DNA of 23,329 nucleotides, taken from positions 1-23,329 of the forward strand of contig URCX01000010.1 in the NCBI GenBank assembly GCA_900546465.1. Reading direction: 5' to 3'. Source of the stretch: an uncultured Bacteroidota bacterium (GTDB lineage Bacteria > Bacteroidota > Bacteroidia > Bacteroidales > P3). Of the stretch, positions 6,416 to 15,375 are shown piece after piece (position 1 is the first letter of the stretch; every line of letters begins with the position of its first letter). The notes beneath the pieces are model-generated. The model saw only the letters and a program-made list of their open reading frames with translations, had not been told where the DNA came from and did not search any database. Both the position numbers and the translations under genes were made by a program.

Positions 6416-9043
6416 CTAAATGATTTTGACTGTCGAACTTGAAATCCAACCCTCTTTGCCGTCTTCCGTCTTTACAAACACCTCTTCGCCTGTGCGTTTT
6501 TCTATCTTCACTTTCTGTCCTTTGAAAAGCTTAGTGTCATTATCCGAAGACGAAGTTTGATTTCCTTTCAAGCTCACATCGGAAGAGAAAACTATCGCAT
6601 AATCCTTGTCGTGTATAAGATTTTGACGATACAAGCCCAAACCGAAACAGCCAAGGCTCAATACCAATGCAAACAAAGAGAGATAGAATAACAGCACCTT
6701 ATGGTCTATATTGAAATAGTAAAGAAAGAAAGCTATACAGGTGCAGGCAAAAAGCACACAAAACAAAATAGCCCACGCCAAAGGAGACATCAAATTTGCC
6801 AAAACTTTGACCCAACGAATCAAAAAGAAGTCCGGCATTACATAAACCTCGCCGGCAAGACGACTGCGACAAACTTTGTAATTCGTCATCAGCGTTTTAT
6901 TATCGGGGGTAAGGCGTAAGGCTTTCTCATAATAAAGTATGGCTGTCGTATAATCACTCATTCTGAAAGCCGTATTGGCAATACAATGATATAATTTGGC
7001 ATTGGAATTATTCTTTTCGGCTTTTTGATATAATTCCATTGCCTTTGCATAATCCCTATTTCTGTATGCCGCATCTGCCTGCGACATATCTTGAGCGGAA
7101 AGGCTGCTTGTCAGGCAGGCAAAGGCTGCAAAAATGACAGGCATTGCTTTTGCCGTGGAAGATTTCCTGCTTTTGGTCATATTGGTCTCTATATCGGTTA
7201 TGGTTTCCACCGTTTGCTCATATAACTTACGGTATTCCGAAGGCTGTTTGTTTTGAGAAAAACGAATATATTCGCAATTTGAAAGCGTTTGAAGTGCATT
7301 CTCCAATATTGTTTTCTCCAAAGAACTTTCGTTGAGAGCTTTCCTAATATTATCTATATTCAAATCATAGGTTGAAATCCTGAACTTATCGCTCAGATAG
7401 TTCCATAACGCCTGACCGATTTCCTTTTCAAATTCTTCCCCTTGTCCGGTTCTCAGATACATCTCTGCTTTCTTCAATCTCTTCACGGCAACACGATTGG
7501 CTTTTTTGAGTTTCATGCCTGACACATCTTTCCTTTGTTTGATTTGTTGCTTGGTGAAATATATGGCAACGACAAGTCCGGACAAAAGAAGCAACGGTAT
7601 GATGTAGAACATGAGAGAAGAAAACACCTTTATCTGATTTGCCTCCTTGGAAAGCCTGCCGGCGAAAATATCGGTTATGTCCATATTGCGGTATTTTTCC
7701 CTTTCCGACATTTGTTTGGCAAAGCCGCCATCGTTATTTCCTTTCTTTATGTTTAAGCGGAACTCTTCTGTCGAAAGAGTTTTATATTCTCTGCTTACAG
7801 GGTCGAAATATGTAAATTTCAAAGCAGGTATGGTATAATTGCCTTCAACCCTCGGTATGATGATGTAACGAAATGTACGACTGCCGCTTTGACCTGCTGC
7901 GGTCTTGGTTGTTTTATCCGAAATATCGGGGTCATACAGCTCGAATTGTTCGGGAATTTCCAACTTCGGAGCTTCTATCAGACTGAGGTTACCCTGTCCG
8001 CTGATTGTAAAATCCAAACTTATTGCCTCATTCGTCTTACAATAAGAAGTATCTATGGAGCATGAAATATCAAACCTGCCCACTCCTCCTGAAAAATCTT
8101 CCTTGCAAGGAGGTAAATCTTTGACTTCTATTGTCAGAGCATTGGTCTTTAATTTCTTATTGACCTTTTCAAATACAGGAGTTACGTTTGCAAAGAAAGG
8201 GTCGTTGAAAAAAGCATCGAAGAAAGGATCTCCGGTGGATACTCTACGTCTTTGGGTTGTACCTGTTTGAAGATGAGCAACCACTTCCAAGCCCATGGGT
8301 TGTATATGCAAAGTTCCGGACTTTTGAGGATAGACCAAAACTTTTCGCAGAGTTGCTACCTGATATGTCTTACCGTCTATGATTTCTCTTTCCAAAGTAG
8401 GAGTTGTCTGATTGTCCAATTCCTCCACCCAAAAGCCCTGAGAAGTCGGGAATTTATCCACCATATATTCCGAAATAGGCACAAGGGTATATATCTTGTA
8501 CGATATTACAATCTCCTCACCTTTGAAAACGTTTGTCTTGTTTGGTATCGCTCTTACGAAAACGGCTTTATCGTCTATCACTTTCACAGTAGGACTTGCT
8601 GCAGTGTTGTTCCTACGATTTGCTCCGCCGCTGTTCTGCGAACGTTGTGCCATGGAGGGATTATCCTCCACACTTATCGTTATGGGTTTCGTCGTATATA
8701 GCTTGCCGTTCGATTTCACACGAGCCGAAGGTATGGTTATGGTTCCCGTCGTGAGGCTTTGTAACCAAAAAGTGAACGTCGTCGAACTGTTATCAGTGCG
8801 TTTGCCGTTTATTATGCTTACCGAAGAAGACCGTGAAGTCGAAGGTCCTCCGAGTATATTGACGTTACGAAAGGTCGGAGCGACGAAGTTGCCGACCTCC
8901 GAGGCGTTTATCGTAAAGCTAACCCTGAATCTCTCATGTAAACCTACCACTTTCGGAGCTTCACATTTGAATACAATATCTTGCGACCAAAGATTGAAGG
9001 TCGCAAATAAAACCGCAAAAAATACAAACACTCTTCTTTTCAT
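6416..9043 (-). CDS. BatD-BatE fusion protein
   Basis: The product has 875 residues from the ATG at 9043; the in-frame TTG at 9052 overlaps batC and is less likely. A signal peptide (MKRRVFVFFAVLFATFNLWS) is followed by the BatD beta-sandwich region to about 435, a membrane helix at about 475-497 and a helical cytoplasmic segment. Near residue 622 a second start-like stretch appears, MTKSRKSSTAKAMPVIFAAF, which looks like the signal peptide of a separate BatE. After it come TPR-like repeats (about 652-725), two more membrane helices (about 752-778 and 782-805) and a C-terminal SH3-like domain ending GWISSSTVKII. In many Bacteroidota batD and batE are separate genes; here no stop lies between them. 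It is placed in the Bat operon 2 nt after batC. The biochemical role of BatD/BatE is unsettled. Confidence 0.9.
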   Translation of the reverse strand: MKRRVFVFFAVLFATFNLWSQDIVFKCEAPKVVGLHERFRVSFTINASEVGNFVAPTFRNVNILGGPSTSRSSSVSIINGKRTDNSSTTFTFWLQSLTTGTITIPSARVKSNGKLYTTKPITISVEDNPSMAQRSQNSGGANRRNNTAASPTVKVIDDKAVFVRAIPNKTNVFKGEEIVISYKIYTLVPISEYMVDKFPTSQGFWVEELDNQTTPTLEREIIDGKTYQVATLRKVLVYPQKSGTLHIQPMGLEVVAHLQTGTTQRRRVSTGDPFFDAFFNDPFFANVTPVFEKVNKKLKTNALTIEVKDLPPCKEDFSGGVGRFDISCSIDTSYCKTNEAISLDFTISGQGNLSLIEAPKLEIPEQFELYDPDISDKTTKTAAGQSGSRTFRYIIIPRVEGNYTIPALKFTYFDPVSREYKTLSTEEFRLNIKKGNNDGGFAKQMSEREKYRNMDITDIFAGRLSKEANQIKVFSSLMFYIIPLLLLSGLVVAIYFTKQQIKQRKDVSGMKLKKANRVAVKRLKKAEMYLRTGQGEEFEKEIGQALWNYLSDKFRISTYDLNIDNIRKALNESSLEKTILENALQTLSNCEYIRFSQNKQPSEYRKLYEQTVETITDIETNMTKSRKSSTAKAMPVIFAAFACLTSSLSAQDMSQADAAYRNRDYAKAMELYQKAEKNNSNAKLYHCIANTAFRMSDYTTAILYYEKALRLTPDNKTLMTNYKVCRSRLAGEVYVMPDFFLIRWVKVLANLMSPLAWAILFCVLFACTCIAFFLYYFNIDHKVLLFYLSLFALVLSLGCFGLGLYRQNLIHDKDYAIVFSSDVSLKGNQTSSSDNDTKLFKGQKVKIEKRTGEEVFVKTEDGKEGWISSSTVKII

Positions 9044-9045
9044 CT

Positions 9046-9834
9046 CTACCAATCTTTTTCCACTCTGCGTTTTTGAGCCTTATCCTCTTTTTGATGCTTT
9101 ATCTTGTTCAGAGTATTTTTCTCATTATTCTTCAAAGCCTCCAACATACGCTTCACCTCTTTCTTGTCTTTCTTTCCGCCCTGTGCGTTTTGGAAGTCCT
9201 GATTTTGATTTTTTTTCTCATCGTTTCGGTTCTGAGAATCGTCTTTTGGGCTTTTCTTTTCGTCTTTCTGTTGTTTTGAGTCTTTATTTTGATTTTGTTG
9301 TTGCTGCTGTTGCTGTTGGTTTTGCTGCTGTTGATTGTTTTTATTTTCCTGCTCGTCTTTCTTCAAAAGGTATTGTGTCAAAGCAAGATTGTATTTGGCA
9401 TTGCTGTCCGACGGGGTCAATCGCAGGCTTGCTTTGTAATACTCTGCTGCTTCTTTAAGGTATTTTGTCGATTGCTCGGTATTCTTTACTGTATCGGATT
9501 GAGACAATTTGAAATTGGTATTTCCGAGATTGTAAACACCGTTTGTACGATTCAGAGTATCCTCCGGAGAGAGTGATTTAAGGAATGAACCATAATATTT
9601 GGCAGCTGTATGCAATTTATCGTCCTTGTCTTGCTTATATGAAGCATTTGCAAGATTATATTCCGCCTTTGCATAATTGGAATCTGCTGCAAGGGAAGCT
9701 CTATATGCCTCTTCCGCTTGTTTAAACTCCGATTTGTCAAAGGCTTTGTTACCTTTTCTTAATTCGTTCTTTTCTCTGTCGCAGCCGATGCAAACGCAAA
9801 TAAGCACAGACAAACACAACATTATTTTCTTCAT
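9046..9834 (-). CDS. batC: BatC-like TPR protein with a Gln-rich tail
   Basis: The 262-residue product begins with a hydrophobic leader ending VCIGC (Cys18), a weak lipobox, so it may be a lipoprotein. Residues about 24-160 contain TPR-type helices (for example KAEYNLANASYKQ and NAKYNLALTQYLL). From about 165 it becomes low complexity: a Gln/Asn run followed by a Lys/Asp/Gln-rich hydrophilic segment up to the C-terminus. This matches BatC, which sits between batB and batD in the Bat operon. The gene starts 12 nt after the batB stop and ends 2 nt before batD-E. The charged tail is likely disordered. Confidence 0.85.
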   Translation of the reverse strand: MKKIMLCLSVLICVCIGCDREKNELRKGNKAFDKSEFKQAEEAYRASLAADSNYAKAEYNLANASYKQDKDDKLHTAAKYYGSFLKSLSPEDTLNRTNGVYNLGNTNFKLSQSDTVKNTEQSTKYLKEAAEYYKASLRLTPSDSNAKYNLALTQYLLKKDEQENKNNQQQQNQQQQQQQQNQNKDSKQQKDEKKSPKDDSQNRNDEKKNQNQDFQNAQGGKKDKKEVKRMLEALKNNEKNTLNKIKHQKEDKAQKRRVEKDW

Positions 9835-9846
9835 CTTCCTACGAAT

Positions 9847-10884
9847 TTATTTGCCGAAAAAGAATTTACGGTTTATGTACTTGTTCTTACGCTCGAAGAT
9901 TACATACTCCACCAACAACAGAAGCAATGCAATCATGGCAGGAATATAAAATCTGCTTTCATAACTTTTGTATGCCACTGCTTCGTATTCGTTCTTCTCC
10001 ATCTTGTTTATTCTCGCCAAAATATGCTCCAAGCCTATTGAAGAGTTATTTGCACGTATGTAAGTTCCGTTTCCTTTGTCGGCTATTTGTTTCAAAAGTT
10101 TTTCATTCAACTTTGTAATGACGATATTGCCGTTCACATCTCTTTTGTATTCATTAGTTCCGTTTCTTTGTTTGATTGGAATAGGCGTTCCCTCTCCAAG
10201 TCCCAATCCTATGGTATTTATTACCACTCCATCGGAAGCTATTTCCTTTGCCACATCAAGTGCGTCCTCTTCGTTATCCTCTCCGTCCGAGATAAGGACT
10301 ATACTGCGGGAGCGTTTCTTATCCTGCTGCTCGCCAAAGGCGGAATAAGCTGTTTTCAAGCTCTCTCCTATTGCCGTTCCCTGTGTTTCTATCATGGAGG
10401 GTTCGATAATATCTATAAAAGTCTTGGCTGCTGCATAATCACTCGTCATCGGGAGTTGTACAAATGAAGTTCCTGCAAAAACGACCAATCCTATACGATC
10501 GCCGCGAAGCTGATTTATCAAACTGTTTATGGATTGCTTTGCCCTCGTTATTCGATTTGGTTTCAAGTCTTGGGCAAGCATACTGTTGGAAATGTCAAGG
10601 CAGATTATCAAATCCGTTCCCTGTCTTTCTTTCTTGCCTACCGAGGTGCCGCTTTGCGGATTTGCCATGGCAATTACAAGAAAGAAGAAAGCAATATTAA
10701 GCAATGCGAACTTCAAATTCTGCTTTCCAACGGACAAATCAGGCATTATTATTTCCTGAACCCTTGCCGATGCCAAATCTTTCAACTTTCGCTTCTTTGA
10801 ACGTACGTAAAAGAAATACAGAACATAGAACAATGGTATCAATATCAAAAGATACAATAACTGCGGACTTTCCAAACGCAACAT
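9847..10884 (-). CDS. batB: BatB, membrane-anchored VWA-domain protein
   Basis: The 345-residue product has N-terminal membrane helices (about 8-27 and 57-73), a VWA domain (about 88-300) and a C-terminal helix (about 315-333). The metal-ion-dependent adhesion site is complete: DISNS at 97-101, Thr170 in TQGTAIG and Asp200 in ISDGED. BatB pairs with BatA in the Bat operon, and its position after batA and before batC separates it from its paralogue. The VWA domain is predicted to face the periplasm and to bind protein partners through the bound metal. The start lies 10 nt after the batA stop. Confidence 0.93.
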   Translation of the reverse strand: MLRLESPQLLYLLILIPLFYVLYFFYVRSKKRKLKDLASARVQEIIMPDLSVGKQNLKFALLNIAFFFLVIAMANPQSGTSVGKKERQGTDLIICLDISNSMLAQDLKPNRITRAKQSINSLINQLRGDRIGLVVFAGTSFVQLPMTSDYAAAKTFIDIIEPSMIETQGTAIGESLKTAYSAFGEQQDKKRSRSIVLISDGEDNEEDALDVAKEIASDGVVINTIGLGLGEGTPIPIKQRNGTNEYKRDVNGNIVITKLNEKLLKQIADKGNGTYIRANNSSIGLEHILARINKMEKNEYEAVAYKSYESRFYIPAMIALLLLLVEYVIFERKNKYINRKFFFGK

Positions 10885-10894
10885 ATCTCTATTC

Positions 10895-11890
10895 TTATGG
10901 ATTGGTTCTAAATACGGTTTTTCTCAAAAGGACTTCCAAGCAAAGCAGAAACAAAACAAAAGGTATCAGTTTTTGACCTACATCGGTCGATTCTTTGTAA
11001 TAAGCTACATCTATCTTGGATTTCTCCATTTTGTCTATCTCATCGAATATTGTTTTCAAGGAAGAGCCTTTCGTACTGCGATAATACTTTCCTCCAGTGG
11101 TCTTTGCTATGTCTTGCAACAGAGCTTCATCGATTTTAACCTCTATGTTCTGATATTGCTTGCCGAAAGGAGTTTGGTAAGGATAAGGAGCATAACCCAT
11201 TTTTCCTATTCCTATGGTATAGACCCTTATGCCGTACTCTTTTGCAATGCTTGCAGCTGTCAGAGGGTCTATTGCACCCATGTTGTTCACTCCATCGGTA
11301 ACGAGGATTATCACTTTGCTCTTGCTTTTGGCATCTTTTATTCTGTTTATCGCCGTTGCCAGCCCGTCTCCTATTGCCGTACCGTCATCTATTTCCCCAC
11401 TGCGTATGGATGAAAGAAGTTCCAACAAAATGTTATGGTCGATGGTCGATGGGCATTTGGTATAGGCTTCACCTGCAAAAACGACTATTCCCATATTATC
11501 GCTTTTCCGTGCCTCTATGAACTGCTGCGTTACTTCCTTTGCGGCTTCCAAACGGTTCGGACGGAAGTCTTCCGCAAGCATTGAGGTGGAAACGTCCAAC
11601 GCAAAGACTATATCTATGCCTTCTATGCTTTTTTCATCTCTTGAAAAATGCGTTTGCGGACGTGCTATTGCAAGTATCAGCAACGCAAGTGCCGCATAAC
11701 GCAAGTAATCCGGCAATCTTCTCAATCTTAACCGCCATGTCTTTCTTGCTGAAGAGAATTGCGAAAGATCGGAGTAAAGGAAATCGGCATGTATGCGTTT
11801 GTCGAAACGATACCTGAACAATATCAGCAAAGGTATCGCCGACAAGAGAAACAACAAATAGGGATATTGAAAACTTATCTGGTTCATCAT
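10895..11890 (-). CDS. batA: BatA, membrane-anchored VWA-domain protein
   Basis: The 331-residue product has hydrophobic segments at about 9-26 and 61-77, a VWA domain at about 90-290 and a C-terminal helix near 310-325. The metal site is intact: DVSTS at 99-103, Thr171 in DDGTAIGDG and Asp199 in VTDGVNN. It is a paralogue of the next gene, batB. The ATG at 11890 overlaps the TGA of the upstream gene in an ATGA junction, indicating coupled translation; a second ATG follows directly. Confidence 0.93.
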   Translation of the reverse strand: MMNQISFQYPYLLFLLSAIPLLILFRYRFDKRIHADFLYSDLSQFSSARKTWRLRLRRLPDYLRYAALALLILAIARPQTHFSRDEKSIEGIDIVFALDVSTSMLAEDFRPNRLEAAKEVTQQFIEARKSDNMGIVVFAGEAYTKCPSTIDHNILLELLSSIRSGEIDDGTAIGDGLATAINRIKDAKSKSKVIILVTDGVNNMGAIDPLTAASIAKEYGIRVYTIGIGKMGYAPYPYQTPFGKQYQNIEVKIDEALLQDIAKTTGGKYYRSTKGSSLKTIFDEIDKMEKSKIDVAYYKESTDVGQKLIPFVLFLLCLEVLLRKTVFRTNP

Positions 11891-12831
11891 TGCGGATTTT
11901 GAGGGTTTTCAACTTGCTTTGTGCTATTCACAAAGCTTACAGCCGAATTCCACATATTTCGGTCTGTGATTTGATCCGGTTGATATTTGGCGAACTTAAC
12001 CAAATCTGCCGTTGCAAAGAGTTTATGTGCCGTTGCAAAGTTTTCGTTATCTATTTCGTTGCAATGCTTCATTTGTTCGTCAATCTGCTGCGTCGTCATC
12101 TCGTGTGCAGATATGGCGAAGCGTCCCTCCAAGTATGTCCACAGAATTTCGCACAGTTCACTGTAATATTGTTTCTTCAATCCCTGTTCGCTCAAACGCT
12201 TCAATCGTAAATCTTCGAGGCTTTGCAATGCAACGATATGCGGTGCCACATAGACCTCCGGTTTTTTTTGCTCCACTGTCTCGACAGGGCGATTTTTCAG
12301 ATACCTCATCACGAAGTACATTCCGACAATCAAAGCCGCTATAACCAAAATCGCATAAATCAAAGGCAATACTTCTTTTATGCTGAAAGGTTCTTCGATT
12401 TGACTTTTTATGTCTTTGATTTCTGTTTTCGCTGTATCTATGGGATATTGCAGCACTTCTATTTGAGTAGGCAGAATTTTATAAACCTTTTCGCCGCTTT
12501 TGCTCTCGCATCTCACATAAAGACTGTCTCCCACATTGCGAACGCCCGGAATGAAACTCATGTATCTACGGCTGTATTGCAGAAAAGTCTTTCCGGCTTC
12601 TATCAAAGTGTCTGTCAGGGTGGCTTGCAATTCCAGACTGTCAGTGTTTGGAAATTCGTTAATCAGTTTTTGGTCTTCGCCCTGCACAAACGGGACACGG
12701 AATTTCAGTTCTATGACATCACCTATGTTATATTGTCTTTTGTCGCTCCTGCTTCGTATATCTTGAGCCGACAGGCCGATACAACATAAAAGCATACTAT
12801 ACAAAAGGAATATGACTATCGTTCTTTTCAT
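11887..12831 (-). CDS. Bat-operon membrane protein of unknown function
   Basis: The 314-residue product has a signal peptide (MKRTIVIFLLYSMLLCCIGL, cleavage after SA), a beta-rich periplasmic region to about 130 that resembles the N-terminal part of BatD, one membrane helix at about 155-177, and a helical cytoplasmic C-terminus with an EILWTYLEGRFAISAHEMT stretch. The last stretch resembles the post-membrane segment of BatD (ALWNYLSDKFRISTYDL), so this may be a shorter BatD relative. The gene regularly found between the DUF58 gene and batA in Bacteroidota has no established function. It starts 4 nt after the DUF58 gene and overlaps batA by 4 nt. Confidence 0.8.
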   Translation of the reverse strand: MKRTIVIFLLYSMLLCCIGLSAQDIRSRSDKRQYNIGDVIELKFRVPFVQGEDQKLINEFPNTDSLELQATLTDTLIEAGKTFLQYSRRYMSFIPGVRNVGDSLYVRCESKSGEKVYKILPTQIEVLQYPIDTAKTEIKDIKSQIEEPFSIKEVLPLIYAILVIAALIVGMYFVMRYLKNRPVETVEQKKPEVYVAPHIVALQSLEDLRLKRLSEQGLKKQYYSELCEILWTYLEGRFAISAHEMTTQQIDEQMKHCNEIDNENFATAHKLFATADLVKFAKYQPDQITDRNMWNSAVSFVNSTKQVENPQNPQ

Positions 12832-12835
12832 TCGT

Positions 12836-13705
12836 TTATCTCCTTCCTTCGGCAGCGAAAAGTTTCACCAACTGCTTTATATAATCCTCTCCGCATATTA
12901 TTCTGATGTTGTCTATGCCGTATTTCTTCATTTCATTCGTGCAAAGCATCTGCTGTTGTTTGCGATAAGAAGCAAAATTCTCCCTCGTCTGTTTGTCGGA
13001 AGTGTCCACCCAACGGATTTTATCGGTTTCCGTATCTTTGAATTGCATCAATCCCATGTCCGGAAGCTCGAACTCTCTGCTATCGTTAACGAATATGCAG
13101 GAGAAATCGTGCTTACGGGCTACGATATGCAGACTGTCGCCGAATGTTCCGAAGCCATCGCTTATCAAAAAGCATGTCGAACGCTTCTTGACCACGTTAT
13201 TCAAAAATATCATCGGACAGGAAAAGTCCGTACCGCCGTTTGTACGGTTGAATGAAAGCAACTCACGGATTATTGTCAGTATATGAGACACTCCTTTCTT
13301 CGGAGGGATATATTTTTCCACCTTATCGGAAAACAAAATCACCCCGACTTTGTCATTGTTGTGGATTGCGGAAAACGCCAATACCGCTGCAATTTCCGTT
13401 ATCACCTCCGATTTGAGATTATCTCCCGAACCGAAAAATGTACTTCCGCTGACATCAATCATCAGAACAACGGTGAGTTCCCTCTCTTCCTCAAACACTT
13501 TGACGTACGGGTGAGAACTTCTTGCAGTTACATTCCAATCTATGTTCCTGATCTCATCTCCGTAAGAATATTCCCTCACTTCGCTGAATGTCATACCTTT
13601 TCCCTTGAACGCGCTATGGTATTGCCCTGCGAAAACGTCCTGAGAAAGCCTTTTGGCTTTGATTTCTATCCTCCTGACCTTTTTAAGTATGTCCTCCGTG
13701 TTCAT
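12836..13705 (-). CDS. DUF58 protein with VWA-like fold
   Basis: The 289-residue product carries the DUF58 signature REYSYGDEIRNIDWNVTAR (44-62) and a VWA-like core with DVSGS (84-88), Thr159 in TNGGTD and Asp183 in ISDGFG. There is no signal peptide or membrane helix, so it should be cytoplasmic, next to the MoxR ATPase encoded directly upstream (7 nt gap). MoxR plus DUF58/VWA pairs are a recurrent arrangement thought to act as a chaperone-type or metal-insertion machine; the substrate is unknown. Confidence 0.92.
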   Translation of the reverse strand: MNTEDILKKVRRIEIKAKRLSQDVFAGQYHSAFKGKGMTFSEVREYSYGDEIRNIDWNVTARSSHPYVKVFEEERELTVVLMIDVSGSTFFGSGDNLKSEVITEIAAVLAFSAIHNNDKVGVILFSDKVEKYIPPKKGVSHILTIIRELLSFNRTNGGTDFSCPMIFLNNVVKKRSTCFLISDGFGTFGDSLHIVARKHDFSCIFVNDSREFELPDMGLMQFKDTETDKIRWVDTSDKQTRENFASYRKQQQMLCTNEMKKYGIDNIRIICGEDYIKQLVKLFAAEGRR

Positions 13706-13712
13706 TTCTCAA

Positions 13713-14696
13713 TCAAGGAACATCTATCTTGTTGATTATTTCGGTTGCAATGTCTTCCGATTTGATGTTTTCGGCTTCTGCTTCGTAGGTAAGACCTATT
13801 CTATGACGGAGAACGTCCAAGCATACTGCTCTCACATCTTCCGGAATGACGTAACCTCTTCTTCTGATGAAAGCCAATGCCCGTGAAGCCAAAGCAAGGT
13901 TGATTGTTGCACGAGGAGAAGCTCCGTAAGCAATAAGAGGCTTTATTTTGTTCAAACCATATTCCTGCGGAAAACGGCTTGCAAAAACTATATCCGTGAT
14001 ATAATTTTCAATCTTGGCATCTATATATACCTCTTTCACCACCTCTCTCGCATGAATGATGTCCTGAGGCTTTATAACAGGTGAGATGGTCTGACTTGTA
14101 GGCGATATACGACTTCTCAATATTTCTTTTTCCTCTTCCTTATTAGGATAAGTTATCACAACCTTCATCATAAACCTATCCATCTGAGCTTCCGGCAAAG
14201 GATAAGTACCTTCCTGCTCTATGGGGTTTTGAGTTGCCAGCACCAAAAAAGGCTCTTCCAATTTGTAAGTAGTCTCTCCTATTGTTACCTGCCTTTCCTG
14301 CATAGCCTCCAACAAAGCCGACTGCACCTTTGCGGGAGCACGGTTGATTTCATCAGCCAACACGAAGTTGGAGAATATAGGACCCTTCTTCACCGAAAAA
14401 CTTTCCTCCTTTGGAGAATATATCATCGTGCCGAGAATATCCGCAGGCAAAAGGTCGGGAGTAAACTGTATTCTGCTGAATTTGGCATCTATGCACTTGG
14501 CAAGGGCTGTTATCGCCTGTGTCTTTGCCAAACCAGGCACACCCTCAAGCAAGATATGCCCGTTTGCCAACAAACCCATAACCAACCTTTCAACCATGGT
14601 TTTCTGTCCGACAATCACCTTGGAAATCTCCAAAGAAATCGAATCCACAAAAGCACTTTCCTGCTCGATTTTCTTATTCAACTCTATTATATCCAT
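13713..14696 (-). CDS. moxR: MoxR-family AAA+ ATPase
   Basis: The 327-residue product has Walker A GVPGLAKT (about 52-59), Walker B LADEINRAP (about 113-121) and a sensor-type ATQNP, the standard MoxR set. I placed the start at the ATG at 14696 (MDIIELNKKIEQE) rather than at the ATG at 14747, which would add 17 residues unlike the family. No strong ribosome site was seen. It is the first gene of the Bat operon; I could not find a convincing TAnnTTTG box in the upstream 200 nt. MoxR proteins are cytoplasmic ATPases that act with VWA proteins. Confidence 0.93.
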   Translation of the reverse strand: MDIIELNKKIEQESAFVDSISLEISKVIVGQKTMVERLVMGLLANGHILLEGVPGLAKTQAITALAKCIDAKFSRIQFTPDLLPADILGTMIYSPKEESFSVKKGPIFSNFVLADEINRAPAKVQSALLEAMQERQVTIGETTYKLEEPFLVLATQNPIEQEGTYPLPEAQMDRFMMKVVITYPNKEEEKEILRSRISPTSQTISPVIKPQDIIHAREVVKEVYIDAKIENYITDIVFASRFPQEYGLNKIKPLIAYGASPRATINLALASRALAFIRRRGYVIPEDVRAVCLDVLRHRIGLTYEAEAENIKSEDIATEIINKIDVP

Positions 14697-14747
14697 ACTT
14701 TCACGATTGCATTTCAATATCGACAAGAAAACGCAGATTAAAAACAT

Positions 14748-15331
14748 TTAGTATCTGCATAGGAAGAAATAATCTCCCACACTATAGCAACAAAAACCGA
14801 CCCGATTTACAAATGCAATTTTCGATAAGGGGAGGACAATCTTATCCTTAAATTCAAACTAATAAAGTTTCAAATCAGCTTTATTGCTTCTCTAAATTTC
14901 AAAACAAGAAAACGGTAAGACCTATTCGATATTTTGACAAGGGCTTGTTCCGTCATGATTTATCGAAGTGCTTTTCGAGGTATGGTTTTCGGGAAATTCA
15001 TACTGCGGTTTTGCTTTGCATGGTGTCTTTTTTATGGTTGAAAAGAATGTTTCCAAAGGCGAAAGATGAGAAATGAGCAGTCCGAAAAGCGAAATGACTT
15101 TTCAAAAATGTGGCAGGACATCAAAGAAAAGTGAAACAATGAAAAAATTGCTCCATAAACAAGAAACACCCTTTCACGATGCCGAATAAGAACGATTTTA
15201 CTATACTATCCTTAAATCGGATTTGCAATAAATCGAAACAAATTAAAGGTTTGAGATATGAAACAAGCAATACATAAAACTTGAAAGCAAACAAGTAACA
15301 AGAGAATGTCGATAAAATGAAAATTCTTTTG
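14748..15331. other. Gene-free divergent spacer between moxR and the repeat-protein gene
   Basis: About 580 nt upstream of both divergent genes show no reading frame I would accept. The only long frame (minus strand, 15372 to 15121) is Phe/Leu-rich and lacks any family feature. Two short inverted repeats are visible: GATAAG/CTTATC at 14824-14846 and GAAAAG/CTTTTC at 15084-15103. Neither carries a T run. I recognise no structured RNA. Confidence 0.5.
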
Positions 15332-15339
15332 TACTTTTG
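15332..15339 (+). promoter_or_regulatory. Bacteroides-type -7 box for the repeat-protein gene
   Basis: TACTTTTG matches TAnnTTTG and lies 36 nt upstream of the ATG at 15376, giving a start near 15346 and a leader of about 30 nt. No clear -33 TTTG is present. Confidence 0.55.
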
Positions 15340-15375
15340 CGGCGTTAAAATAGTAAACATCAAAACACACAAACT

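Noticed and set aside
8496..9458. A 320-codon plus-strand frame opposite batD-E and batC
   Set aside because: It is the mirror of well-supported genes. It crosses the batC/batD junction, and its product shows no family features beyond hydrophobic text created by the reverse of Lys/Gln codons.
14824..14846. GATAAG/CTTATC hairpin upstream of moxR as a regulatory RNA
   Set aside because: It is a lone 6-bp stem in AT-rich DNA with no conserved RNA features.
15121..15372. An 83-codon minus-strand frame in the divergent spacer
   Set aside because: The product is a Phe/Leu/Ile/Cys-rich string expected from AT-rich DNA. It overlaps the promoter of the divergent gene and has no ribosome site.
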